DNA from: an alpha proteobacterium BAL199
GTDB lineage: Bacteria > Pseudomonadota > Alphaproteobacteria > Thalassobaculales > Thalassobaculaceae
Direction of reading: 5' to 3'
Assembly: GCA_000171835.1 (NCBI GenBank)
Contig: ABHC01000006.1
Coordinates: 162,603-226,602 of the forward strand
DNA: 64,000 nt
Positions 43,722 to 51,870 of the stretch are shown one piece after another. The position numbers and the translations under genes were made by a program. Numbering within the stretch: the stretch's first letter is position 1; the number at the start of each line of letters is the position of its first letter. The notes beneath the pieces are model-generated. The model was not told where the DNA came from and searched no databases. It was given only the letters and a program-made list of their open reading frames with translations.

Positions 43722-44779
43722 AATCCCTCCGTCGCGGCGATGGTGAACTCAGCCGCAGTATCAGACCACCGCCGCAGCCCGGCGGCGGCATGGATTGCTC
43801 CATCAGACAGCCGTTTGCGCTCGGCAGGATCATCGAGAATGCGGGCGAGGGCGGCAGTCAATTCGCCCAGATCGTCCGGCGGGACCAGGATCGCTGCTTC
43901 AGAAGGCACGGCCTCCGGTATTGCCGCGGCGGTGGTGCCGATCACCGGCAGGCCCCAGCGCACCGCCTCGACGAAGGCGATGCCCCAACCTTCGTGCCGG
44001 CTGGGCAACACGAACAGGTCGGCGCGTCGCCAGAATGGTTCCAGCCGATCGGGCGAAACCGCTCCGTGGAGGGCAATCCGCGTGCCGAGCCGGCTCTCGG
44101 CAATCTGATCGGCCAACCGGCGTGCGTAGTCAGGGTTGCGAGGATCCCCGACGAAATCGGCACTCCACTGCCGGTCGGCAAGATGGGCCAGAGCCCCAAC
44201 CAGCAGGTCCTGGCCTTTGCGTGGCACCAGGGTGGCCACGGTCAGCAATCGCAACGGTCCGTCGGAGAGACGCGTTTCACGGAACGCCAAGTCAACCGGC
44301 TCATCCACTCCGGGTGGAACCGCATGAAGAAGCGATTGATCGATCCCGAGGTCGACCAAGCGGGTAGCGGTCGTCCGGCTGGTGGTAATGACCCGTCGCG
44401 TGATCGCCAGGGCCGCGACTTCGTCACGCAGCCAGCGGGCGCGTTCGTCGGCGTCGAGTCCGGTCTCGTCGCCCAACGGGTGGTGGATCAGGGCGACCAC
44501 GGTGAACCGGTGGGCATGAGGTTGGATAACCTCGATCAGCGGCGCGAAGCCGAGGCCATCGACCACGACGATGGCGTTGTCAGGGATGGCGGCAATCGCC
44601 AGCGCCGCTCTGGCCAGCGTGTCGCTGTCGGTTGCCGGGAAGGGGCCGTCGATCCTGACCACTGCGCCCAGACGTCCGGCCTCGGCTAGGCCACGAACCG
44701 CGTGCCGGCCATAGACGAACCCACCGGTCGGCGTGTCCGGATCGCCCGGTATCAGGAAATAGACCGGGGCGCGATCCAT
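43718..44779 (-). CDS. glycosyltransferase family 4 (GT-B)
   Basis: Encodes 353 aa. GT-B C-domain signature is present: RRADLFVLPSRHEGWGIAFV with the E-x7-E region ending around FVEAVRWGLPVIG. The N domain contains GGFVYGRHAVRGLAE and HRFTVVALIHHPLGDE. It would transfer a nucleotide-activated sugar to a small-molecule or lipid acceptor. Position in the pterin-type cluster suggests glycosylation of the pathway product. It is followed by the methyltransferase with a GTGA overlap. Confidence 0.9.
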   Translation of the reverse strand: MDRAPVYFLIPGDPDTPTGGFVYGRHAVRGLAEAGRLGAVVRIDGPFPATDSDTLARAALAIAAIPDNAIVVVDGLGFAPLIEVIQPHAHRFTVVALIHHPLGDETGLDADERARWLRDEVAALAITRRVITTSRTTATRLVDLGIDQSLLHAVPPGVDEPVDLAFRETRLSDGPLRLLTVATLVPRKGQDLLVGALAHLADRQWSADFVGDPRNPDYARRLADQIAESRLGTRIALHGAVSPDRLEPFWRRADLFVLPSRHEGWGIAFVEAVRWGLPVIGTTAAAIPEAVPSEAAILVPPDDLGELTAALARILDDPAERKRLSDGAIHAAAGLRRWSDTAAEFTIAATEGL

Positions 44780-44785
44780 GCCGGC

Positions 44786-45184
44786 TCAGAGACTGCCGGT
44801 GTAGCCGGCCGACGCGACGTGGGATTCGTTCAGCACGACCTCGATCGAGGCCAGTTCCGACGCCGGTCGGCCGAGCGATCCTGTTCGTGCGGCAGTGGCG
44901 AGCTTGTCGAACACCGCCTTGGCCAGGAACTCGGTGGTGGTGTTGACACCGGCAAACTCCGGCAACTCGTCGAGATTGCTGTAGGCCCAGGGGGAGAGGG
45001 TGTCCTTCAGCGCCTGATGGGCGGCGCCGATGTCGATCACCACACCGTTCGGATCCAGTGTCTCGGCCCGAAACGTCACGTCGATCACGTAGGTGGCGCC
45101 ATGTAGCGCCTGGGCTGGGCCGAACAGGGCGCCGCGGAACGAATGCGCGATCATCACGTGGTCGCGGACGGTGACGGTGAACAT
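44786..45184 (-). CDS. 6-pyruvoyl-tetrahydropterin synthase/QueD-like protein, degenerate site
   Basis: Encodes 132 aa from ATG 45184 (AAGGA 9 nt upstream); ATG 45196, overlapping the upstream stop, would add 4 residues. The T-fold is clear: RDHVMIAHSF, LHGATYVIDVTF and NTTTEFLAKAVFDKL. But of the three zinc histidines, His14 and His28 are kept while the third of the usual HGH is Ala30; the catalytic Cys is Ala24; and the Asp-His motif is SPWAY. Classic QueD or PTPS activity is therefore unlikely. It sits between the dehydrogenase and glycosyltransferase genes of the same operon. Confidence 0.85.
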   Translation of the reverse strand: MFTVTVRDHVMIAHSFRGALFGPAQALHGATYVIDVTFRAETLDPNGVVIDIGAAHQALKDTLSPWAYSNLDELPEFAGVNTTTEFLAKAVFDKLATAARTGSLGRPASELASIEVVLNESHVASAGYTGSL

Positions 45185-45192
45185 TGCAGCAC

Positions 45193-46194
45193 TCATCCTT
45201 CGGCGGCGGGGAAGCGGACGCGATGACATAGGGCGGTCACGCGGCCATCGGCAAGCGCCGCCATTGTGGCCGGCAAATCGGCGAACCGGCTTTCACCATC
45301 GATCAAGATGTCGAGAACCGGGTCGGCCAGAAGTTCCAGGGCCTTGGCCATGCGCCGCCCATAGCTCCACCGGCCGCGCTGAGCGGTGGCGACCGAGCCA
45401 ACTTGGCTGGACCGGATGGTCAGCCGGCGGGAATGGAACGCCTCGCCCAGCGGCACCGCTACCGGGGTCGAGCCGTACCAACTGAGGTCGACGATGGACG
45501 CCTCGAAACCGGCGAGCCCGAGCGCGGATACCAGTCCATCCGGATGGCCGCTGGCGTGGACGACAACATCGAATTCATCGCCCATCGGTGGTGTCTCGGC
45601 GAAACTCAACCCCAGCGCCTCCGCTACGGCACGTTTGGCTGGATTGATGTCGAGGGCCAGCACGTCGGTGCCCGGAATCCGCGATGCCAGCCAGGCGACC
45701 AGCAGGCCGACCACGCCTAGACCAATGACGCATACCCGGTCGCCGGGTCGGACGGCGGCGTCCCACACCCCGTTCAGCGCCGTCTCCATGTTGGCGGCCA
45801 GTACGGCGCGGGCCAGCGGAAGTTTGTCGGGCAGCAGCGTGACGGCGTCGGCCGGAACGACGTAGCGGTCCTGGTGTGGGTGCAGGCAGAACACATTGCG
45901 GTCCAGCAGTTCGGTCGGCCCCTCGGTAACGCGACCGACCGAGCAGTAGCCGTATTTGACCGGACCGGGGAACTCACCGGTCTGAAATGGGCAGCGCATC
46001 GTGGCGCGTTGGCTCGCCGGAACACGGCCGGTGAACACCAGGGCCTCGGTGCCCCGACTGATGCCGGTGTACAGGGTCTCGATCAGCACGTGCCCCGGGC
46101 CGCGATCGGGAAGCGGCTCGGTGCGGAGTTCACCATGGCCGGGTTTGGCGATCCAGAAGGCGCTCGCCTGCGCGTCAGTTATCGTTGCCTGCAT
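45193..46194 (-). CDS. zinc-type (MDR) dehydrogenase-like protein
   Basis: Encodes 333 aa from ATG 46194; the longer open frame to 46494 is a shadow. MDR fold: GHVLIETLYTGISRGTEAL at the N terminus and a Rossmann loop VIGLGVVGLLVAWLAS. The usual catalytic zinc Cys at GICGSD is replaced (GISRGTE), as in several zinc-independent relatives. It heads the leftward operon (dehydrogenase, QueD-like, GT4, methyltransferase) and would oxidise or reduce a carbonyl in the product. Confidence 0.9.
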   Translation of the reverse strand: MQATITDAQASAFWIAKPGHGELRTEPLPDRGPGHVLIETLYTGISRGTEALVFTGRVPASQRATMRCPFQTGEFPGPVKYGYCSVGRVTEGPTELLDRNVFCLHPHQDRYVVPADAVTLLPDKLPLARAVLAANMETALNGVWDAAVRPGDRVCVIGLGVVGLLVAWLASRIPGTDVLALDINPAKRAVAEALGLSFAETPPMGDEFDVVVHASGHPDGLVSALGLAGFEASIVDLSWYGSTPVAVPLGEAFHSRRLTIRSSQVGSVATAQRGRWSYGRRMAKALELLADPVLDILIDGESRFADLPATMAALADGRVTALCHRVRFPAAEG

Positions 46195-46407
46195 GGCTCT
46201 CAGTCTCCGGATCGTCGGATGGGCCACTCGGATCGGCACCCGGTCCCTTCGTGTACGACGACGGGGCCCGGAGCGTCGAGAGCATCGGGCAGAAGGTCGC
46301 GCTCCGTTGCCGAACGGACCATGCGGCGTGGCCGGGAACGATGGTTGTGCCCTTTCGGCTGCGCCATTCGAACGGTATGGTCGCGCCGCAATTGCACGGG
46401 GGTCGAG

Positions 46408-47016
46408 ATGGCCGACCAGGAACGCCGCGGGCCTTGGACGATACGGAACACCCGCCAAGTGTACGACAATCCCTGGATCGGGGTCGCCGAACACGATGTG
46501 ATCCGCCCGGACGGCAGCCCCGGCCTGTACGGCGTGTGCGGGATGAAAGGCATCGCCGTCGGCGTGGTGCCGATCGACACCGACGGCTCGACCTGGCTAG
46601 TCGGCCAGCACCGCTTTCCACGCGACTATTATTCCTGGGAACTGCCGGAAGGCGGTGGCGACCCGGCGTTGCCGCCGATCGAGTCCGCCAAGCGCGAGTT
46701 GCGCGAGGAGACCGGCATTACCGCACAGGGCTGGCAGGAACTGCTGCAGCTAGACTTTTCGAACGCGGTCACCGACGAGATCGGCTTCGGTTTCCTAGCC
46801 TGGGATCTCGACGCCGGCGCCACCGATCCGGACGAGGGCGAGGTCCTGGAGATCCGCCGCCTGCCGTTCCGCGCCGCCTTGGAGATGGTGATGTCCGGCG
46901 AGATCCGTGATGCGTTTACCCAGGTCATGCTGCTGAAGGTCGATGCCTTGGGCCGGCGCGGCGAGTTGCCCGACCAGGTTGCGGGCGCTCTCGGCTACGC
47001 TCGGCAAGACGTTTGA
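46408..47016 (+). CDS. Nudix hydrolase (ADP-sugar diphosphatase type)
   Basis: Encodes 202 aa from ATG 46408 with GGGGG upstream. Nudix box: KRELREETGI preceded by a Gly-rich lead PEGGGDPALPPIES; the box Glu upstream of RE is not conserved in spacing but the REx2EE core is intact. It fits ADP-ribose/ADP-sugar pyrophosphatases. It may clear toxic nucleotide derivatives. A 213-bp divergent region separates it from the dehydrogenase operon. Confidence 0.88.
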   Translation: MADQERRGPWTIRNTRQVYDNPWIGVAEHDVIRPDGSPGLYGVCGMKGIAVGVVPIDTDGSTWLVGQHRFPRDYYSWELPEGGGDPALPPIESAKRELREETGITAQGWQELLQLDFSNAVTDEIGFGFLAWDLDAGATDPDEGEVLEIRRLPFRAALEMVMSGEIRDAFTQVMLLKVDALGRRGELPDQVAGALGYARQDV

Positions 47017-47078
47017 CACAAGTGGCACGGAGCGCTTCGCTTCGTGATTCAGAACAATCCATCCCCCAGGAGACTCCG

Positions 47079-47423
47079 ATGATTACCAGACACATGCGCA
47101 CGCCGATCATGCACCGCGCCGTCGAGCACGCCGGTACGGTCTATGTTGCCGGCGTGATCGGCGACGACGTGGCGCAGTCGATGAAAGGCCAGACTGCGTC
47201 GGCTCTCGCGAAGATCGAGAAGGTCCTTGTCGAGGCCGGTACCAGCAAGAGGAACCTGCTGTCAGCCACTCTCTACATCACCGACATGAGCCAGAAGGGC
47301 GCTATGAACGAGGCCTGGAACGAATGGCTGGCACCGGACGATCTGCCGGCACGAGCCACAATCGGGGTCGCCGATCTCGGTGAGAACGTGCTGATCGAGA
47401 TCGTCGTCACGGCGGCGCGCTGA
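47079..47423 (+). CDS. RidA family protein
   Basis: Encodes 114 aa of the YjgF/YER057c/UK114 family. It contains VYVAGVIGDDVAQSMKGQT and ATIGVADLGENVLIEIVVTA. The consensus catalytic Arg region is RATIGV here, with Arg conserved. RidA deaminates reactive enamine/imine intermediates. CAGGAGA precedes the ATG; upstream it is within 65 bp of the Nudix gene. Confidence 0.9.
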   Translation: MITRHMRTPIMHRAVEHAGTVYVAGVIGDDVAQSMKGQTASALAKIEKVLVEAGTSKRNLLSATLYITDMSQKGAMNEAWNEWLAPDDLPARATIGVADLGENVLIEIVVTAAR

Positions 47424-47434
47424 GCGTATGCGCC

Positions 47435-47466
47435 CGCGCGGCACCGGCCTCTGTCGGTGCCGCGCG
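47435..47466. terminator. hairpin between convergent RidA and acyltransferase genes
   Basis: Two perfect 12-bp arms (CGCGCGGCACCG at 47435-47446 and complement at 47455-47466) with an 8-nt loop lie between the RidA stop and the acyltransferase stop. There is no T tract, so it is a bidirectional structural terminator candidate, similar in style to the 3283-3322 hairpin. Confidence 0.5.
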
Positions 47467-47467
47467 G

Positions 47468-48364
47468 CTATCCCTTCATTCGCTTTGACGGGTCCTGGCC
47501 GCCAAGTTCGTAGGTGACGCGGCGCAGGTACTCGATCAACTCGCGCCGGTCGGTGAACCGCTCCAGCGTGGCGTACGGCATGGCCTGGCCGATGCGGATC
47601 GGCACGTCGGTTCCGATACGCCGGGCGATCTCCTTGAACAGCAGGGACTCCCGCGCTGTCTGGCTGATGTTGCTGGCGATCTGGAACAGTCGACTGTTCT
47701 GACCCTCGAAATACACCGGCACCACCGTCGCCTTGCCCTGAGCGATCAGTTTCGAGGTGAACGGCTTCCAGTCCGGGTCGAACGCCCGACCGAACGGCGG
47801 GGTCGCCGTCGACACCGTGCCGCCTGGGAACACCACGACGGCACCGCCTTCCGACAGTTCGCGCAGTGCCTGGCGGCGGGATTCGATGTTGGTCGCCAGT
47901 GCTTCGCGGGTCTCGGCAAAGTCGATCGGCAGCAGGAACGGCTGGACCTCCGGCGCGCGGAACAGCACCGAATTGGTCAGGACCTTGAAGCGCGGCCGGA
48001 TTCGGGAGGTCATGTAGCTGATGATGATCCCGTCGAGCACCCCGAAAGGGTGATTGGCGACGATGACCAACGGGCCGTCCTTCGGCACGGCGTCCCAACG
48101 GGTCCGGTCGTAGACCAGATTGAGCTGCAGCTTGCGGACGGCGGCGCTCCAGAAGTCCTCGTCCGGAATCGGTGCCAGTCGATGCTCAAGGTACAGCCGC
48201 TTCAGCTTGGGCTGGCCGGTCAACCGCTCCACGATCTGGATGACGAAGCGCTTGAGCAGCGGATGTTCGTGGGTTGCGTACGAGAAATCCGGAAGGTCGG
48301 CCGGTGCGCTCGGCTTGGATCGTGCCAATCGTTTGAAAAGCGCGGAGGCGCGGCCAGTCTCCAT
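47468..48364 (-). CDS. lysophospholipid acyltransferase family protein (PlsC/OlsA-like)
   Basis: Encodes 298 aa from ATG 48364 with GAGGA upstream. The acyltransferase motif is NHPFGVLDG with His105 and Asp111 (H-x5-D variant, seen in ornithine-lipid-type acyltransferases), and VFPGGTVSTA follows as the second block. It probably acylates a lyso-lipid in the membrane; the N-terminal region is longer than in PlsC. Confidence 0.88.
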   Translation of the reverse strand: METGRASALFKRLARSKPSAPADLPDFSYATHEHPLLKRFVIQIVERLTGQPKLKRLYLEHRLAPIPDEDFWSAAVRKLQLNLVYDRTRWDAVPKDGPLVIVANHPFGVLDGIIISYMTSRIRPRFKVLTNSVLFRAPEVQPFLLPIDFAETREALATNIESRRQALRELSEGGAVVVFPGGTVSTATPPFGRAFDPDWKPFTSKLIAQGKATVVPVYFEGQNSRLFQIASNISQTARESLLFKEIARRIGTDVPIRIGQAMPYATLERFTDRRELIEYLRRVTYELGGQDPSKRMKG

Positions 48365-48450
48365 GGCATTTCCTCGATCTGAACCGGTCCGGTGCCGGCT
48401 CCGGCGCAAATGCTCGCGCGTGCAGAGTGGCGGGTCAAGGCGACGGTGGA

Positions 48451-49122
48451 TTAAGTGTCGGCCCACATGCGCAACAGGTTGAGCCGCGCCTTCTCCACAC
48501 GGCGAATGATCTCGCCATCTGCGCCGTCACGGACCAGCTTGTCCATCGCCTCGGCGAGATCCTCGATGACCTCGCGCCGGGCGGGATCCCGCACCATGCT
48601 CTCGATCCAGGTCACGATGGCCAACCGACGGCCGCGGGTGATCGGGTTCACACGGTGGACATAGTGCGTGGGGTAGAGCACGGCATCGCCGGCGGCACGC
48701 TTGTAGATCTGTTCACCGAACGCGGTCTTCAGCACCAGTTCGCCGCCGTCATAGGCGCCAGGGTCGTTGAGGAAGATGGTGATCGACAGATCGGTGCGCA
48801 TGCCCGGGTACGGTCCCATGAGGGCGGCATCCACATGCTCGCCGTACCGGTTGCCCTCCACATAGGACGCGAAGATCGGCGACAGGATTCGCTTGGGCAG
48901 GGCGGCAATCGCGACCTGATCGTTCTGGCGCATGATGCCCAGCACCAGCTGCGACAACTCCCGGTACTCGGGGCTTTGCGGTGACACCTGGGTGTTTTTC
49001 TTGATGGCTTCGCCCAATGGGCCACCGCTGAGGGTGCCGTCAACGAACTGGGCGCCGAACAGCCGCTTGGCGATGGTTTGTACCTGCTCCTTGGACAGCA
49101 GCCCCTCGATGACCGCGACCAT
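48451..49122 (-). CDS. Fe(II)/2-oxoglutarate-dependent dioxygenase, PiuC/YbiX family
   Basis: Encodes 223 aa from ATG 49122 with GGAGG upstream. Iron ligands: His96 and Asp98 in YGEHVDAALMG, and His156 in THYVHRVNP; Arg166 contacts 2-oxoglutarate. PiuC is linked to iron uptake and siderophore systems, though no TonB receptor is in the window. The frame remains open farther upstream, but that part is a shadow. Confidence 0.9.
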   Translation of the reverse strand: MVAVIEGLLSKEQVQTIAKRLFGAQFVDGTLSGGPLGEAIKKNTQVSPQSPEYRELSQLVLGIMRQNDQVAIAALPKRILSPIFASYVEGNRYGEHVDAALMGPYPGMRTDLSITIFLNDPGAYDGGELVLKTAFGEQIYKRAAGDAVLYPTHYVHRVNPITRGRRLAIVTWIESMVRDPARREVIEDLAEAMDKLVRDGADGEIIRRVEKARLNLLRMWADT

Positions 49123-49302
49123 TCTTCCTCCCTGCGCACTGCGGCGGCGTTTAAAAAATCTTGGCGCGGAAAATATCAGACGCCGGATCGACAGGCGACG
49201 GTTCAACGTCAGATGTCGGGCTGGCATGCCAATTGCTTTGTCTGTTGCGAGAACAAGCGCGACGGAATCGGCCGGCGCGCGGATGAAACCAGGGAGACGC
49301 AA

Positions 49303-49959
49303 ATGTCGCTTGCCTCTGCGCTGAAGAAAGGCCAAGCCGCCATCGATACCCTCGGCGACTGGGATCCGTTCCCGGAGACCGGGAACGAGCGGGCAGCACA
49401 GGCCAAGCTTCCGGCACCCCGGTCCGCACCCGCCAACGTGAACGCGGCGGCAGAACGCTCGCCGGCACGGCTGCGGGCGGTGCGGGAGGCGGCCGAGAAG
49501 CCTGAAGCGGCACGGGCGGTTCCGGCGCCGACCCAGGCGCGTGCAGTGCTCTCCAGCAAACCGGCTGCCAAAAACGTAGCGGCGGCCAGGAACCGCGGTA
49601 AGGCTTCGTGGCTCCACGAAGGCTTGCCGCAGCACGGGCGGGTCAATGCCGCCCAATACATTCGCGAGTTCGAGCGATTTTCAGCCGAGGAGTCGCGCCG
49701 GGCCGTGGCAGACATCGTGATGGATGTGAATCCGAACGAGATCGAAGGGGTGGCCAAGCTCGCCGCGCGCATCAAGGGGCGGTACCTCGCCAAGCTTCTC
49801 GATCTTGGCAATCCGGCAAAATCAACCGTTCAGGACACAGAGGTCCGCGAGCTGACCCGCTACCGCGAGACCTATGAGGAGCTCGCTCGTGGTCTCGACA
49901 TCCTCAAGACCGCGATCGAGGCTGGCGACGTTGGTGTCTCCGGCATGGTTCGCCGCTGA
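49303..49959 (+). CDS. hypothetical protein with low-complexity N region and helical C region
   Basis: Encodes 218 aa from ATG 49303 with AGGGAGACGCAA upstream. Residues 1-100 are Ala/Pro/Arg-rich and disordered. The C-terminal half is helical with LPQHGRVNAAQYIREFERFS and RYRETYEELARGLDILKTAI. I recognise no family. It is followed by a terminator element of the CU-rich type. It may be a regulator or structural protein. Confidence 0.75.
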   Translation: MSLASALKKGQAAIDTLGDWDPFPETGNERAAQAKLPAPRSAPANVNAAAERSPARLRAVREAAEKPEAARAVPAPTQARAVLSSKPAAKNVAAARNRGKASWLHEGLPQHGRVNAAQYIREFERFSAEESRRAVADIVMDVNPNEIEGVAKLAARIKGRYLAKLLDLGNPAKSTVQDTEVRELTRYRETYEELARGLDILKTAIEAGDVGVSGMVRR

Positions 49960-49975
49960 GGACCGCGACGAGCCG

Positions 49976-50026
49976 TTTCATTCCCCCCCAACTTCGAGGG
50001 CCGCTTCCGGGCGGCCCCTTTTTTGT
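49976..50026 (+). terminator. terminator with CU-rich leader (element A)
   Basis: A stem GGGCCGC (49998-50004) / GCGGCCC (50011-50017) followed by a T6 run forms a clear rho-independent terminator of the 218-aa gene. It is preceded by TTTCATTCCCCCCCAACTTC (49977-49996), which resembles the CU-rich leader of the other two elements in this region. Confidence 0.8.
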
Positions 50027-50150
50027 GTGATCCCGGCCGGGCCAACCTTGAAATCCTGACTGCACGACGCGACGATTTGGAGTCCGGATCTCCCGTACGG
50101 CCTTTCTGACGAACGGTCGACTCTCTGTCATTTCAAAGGATGCGACTGCC

Positions 50151-50843
50151 ATGCCACAGCACATCGGTATCGTCGGCTGTTCCGCTGAAGGGGCGGCGCT
50201 GTGCTACCGGACCATCTGTGTCGAAGGCGCCGATCTGATGGGGGCGCATGCACATCCCGAGGTCTCTATGCACACGCCGTCGCTGGCCGACTACGTGAGA
50301 TGCCTGGAGCGTGGCGACCTGCAGGGTGTGGGGGATCTGATGCTCGCTTCGGCCCATAAGCTCGCGGCAATCGGTGCCGATTTCCTGATCTGCCCGGACA
50401 ACACCATTCATCAGGCCTTCGAGTATGTCGCGGCGCGGTCGCCGTTGCCCTGGCTGCACATCGCCCAGGTGGTCGCGGAGGAAGCAACGGCGCGGGGAAT
50501 GCGGCGCATCGGGATTACAGGCACGCGCTGGCTGGTCGACAGCGAGGTCTATCCCGAGAAGCTGTCGGCGCTCGGGTTGGAATATGCACGCCCGGAAATG
50601 GCTGATCGCGACGAGATCAATCGCGTCATCATGGACGAGCTGGTCAATAGCATCTTCAGGCCGGAGGCAGTCACGACGTTCCAGCGCGTCATGGGCAAGA
50701 TGAAGGCCGGCGGTTGCGATGCCGTGGTGCTCGGCTGCACCGAGATCCCGTTGATCATGGATGACAGCAACTCGCCCCTGCCGACGCTCGACTCCACTCG
50801 CCTGCTGGCGCGGGCTGCATTGCGTCACGCCGTCGTTTCGTAG
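50151..50843 (+). CDS. aspartate/glutamate racemase family protein
   Basis: Encodes 230 aa from ATG 50151 with AAAGGA upstream. Both catalytic cysteines are in place: ADFLICPDNTIHQ has the first position (Cys of the ICPxNT motif) and VVLGCTEIPLIM has the second (GCTE). The fold is that of Asp/Glu or hydantoin racemases, cofactor-independent. The neighbouring genes do not define the substrate. It is followed by a hairpin shared with the convergent 175-aa gene. Confidence 0.9.
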   Translation: MPQHIGIVGCSAEGAALCYRTICVEGADLMGAHAHPEVSMHTPSLADYVRCLERGDLQGVGDLMLASAHKLAAIGADFLICPDNTIHQAFEYVAARSPLPWLHIAQVVAEEATARGMRRIGITGTRWLVDSEVYPEKLSALGLEYARPEMADRDEINRVIMDELVNSIFRPEAVTTFQRVMGKMKAGGCDAVVLGCTEIPLIMDDSNSPLPTLDSTRLLARAALRHAVVS

Positions 50844-50864
50844 CTGGACGGTGGGGTTCCGACA

Positions 50865-50893
50865 GAAAACGGCCGTTCCCGTGGGAACGGCCG
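50865..50893 (-). terminator. bidirectional hairpin with minus-strand U tract (element B)
   Basis: Arms CGGCCGTTCCC (50870-50880) and GGGAACGGCCG (50883-50893) close a 2-nt loop. On the minus strand the stem is followed by TTTTC (from 50869 down), so it terminates the 175-aa gene that ends at 50952; on the plus strand it lies after the racemase. The minus strand between 50915 and 50894 reads CTCCCTCCCTCAACTCG, the same CU-rich leader seen in element C. Confidence 0.75.
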
Positions 50894-50951
50894 AGTTGAG
50901 GGAGGGAGCTAGGCGAAGAGGCCGTCCCGCAGGACGGGGGGGCAACAAGGC

Positions 50952-51479
50952 TCAGTTGATGACCAGCGCGCGCGGCGTGGTTTGGCCGAGGAAGATCTGT
51001 GCGGCGTGTTTGTGGTGGTCATGCACGCTGTCCAGGTAGATGCGTGCCTGATCCAGGTCGGCGATCGGTCGACCGTCTTCGAGACGCTCCAGCAAGCAAG
51101 TGAAGCCGATCTCCTTGAGGCCTTCATACGCATCTTCGGTCATATCCGGAATGTTCGCCTCGAACTGATCAGCAAACACCTTGGCGAAATGGCCCATGAC
51201 TTCGCGGCGGAACCGCCAGGGCTGCGCCATCAGCTTGGCGGCCCACTCGTCGACTGCTTCGCGGATCACCCGAGGCAACTGGTCGAACAACTGCCCGCCA
51301 CCGATGTCGGCTTCGTCGTCGAACGGAGAGTTCTGGTTTGCAGGGGCAATCTCGATCGGGCCGGCGGCACGGCCGCACATATCGATCGCCGAGCGGCTCC
51401 GAATGCCCGGGGCTGGGCCGTCGACGACGGCGGGCCATGCGGTGGTGGTGTCGATGGCGCGCGGATCGTAGTCGGACAT
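50952..51479 (-). CDS. hypothetical protein (175 aa)
   Basis: Encodes 175 aa from ATG 51479 with GGAGCAAGCC upstream; the open frame to 51536 is unsupported. The first 55 residues are disordered. The C-terminal 110 residues are helical and acidic, with QLPRVIREAVDEWAAKLMAQ and EIGFTCLLERLEDGRPIADL. No family is recognised. It converges on the racemase gene and ends 59 bp from the terminator hairpin, in a unit with a CU-rich 3' region. Confidence 0.75.
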   Translation of the reverse strand: MSDYDPRAIDTTTAWPAVVDGPAPGIRSRSAIDMCGRAAGPIEIAPANQNSPFDDEADIGGGQLFDQLPRVIREAVDEWAAKLMAQPWRFRREVMGHFAKVFADQFEANIPDMTEDAYEGLKEIGFTCLLERLEDGRPIADLDQARIYLDSVHDHHKHAAQIFLGQTTPRALVIN

Positions 51480-51785
51480 TGGCTTGCTCCAGCGATTAGT
51501 GTTCGGTCGCTGAAGACAACGCAAGGCTCGGGCCACGCAGCCGAGCTCGGCAATATGGTGTTAAATCAATAGATTAGCTTTTAGGGCGGCGGTCGACGGC
51601 AGATCTTGCCGATGACACGGCTGCCGCGGGCCCGGCAAGGCTTTCCGGCTTGGTTTGAATTGCCCGACCACCGTTGGTCCGCCACGCACCGTTCGGCCGT
51701 TGACGCCTGTAGGCAAAGCCGGCGACCAAGGGATAGCATGACCCGTCCGACGGGCCGGAATCCCGCAGTGCAGCAAGCGGTGCAG

Positions 51786-51870
51786 AAAAAAGGGCCGCCT
51801 TGCGGCGGCCCGAGTTAAGGGAGGAAACGCCCAAGAAGTAAAGCAGCACGTTGGGCAGTCGTGCTGCACT
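51786..51870 (-). ncRNA. candidate small RNA with CU-rich box and rho-independent terminator (element C)
   Basis: The region 51480-51943 has no convincing gene. On the minus strand, about 85 nt reads: a 5' hairpin (GCAGCACG with its complement, 51843-51867), then TTGGGCGTTTCCTCCCTTAA, then a GC hairpin GGGCCGCC/GGCGGCCC (51792-51811) and a T6 tract (51786-51791). This is the architecture of a trans-acting small RNA with a UUUCCUCCCU anti-Shine-Dalgarno-like single-stranded box. The 5' end lies at a TGCAGTGCAGCA word (51863-51874). Promoter and expression are not shown. Confidence 0.45.

Noticed and set aside
50041..50150. Possible small gene or RNA between element A and the racemase gene
   Set aside because: No ORF with a ribosome site and no hairpin were found; it looks like an ordinary promoter region.
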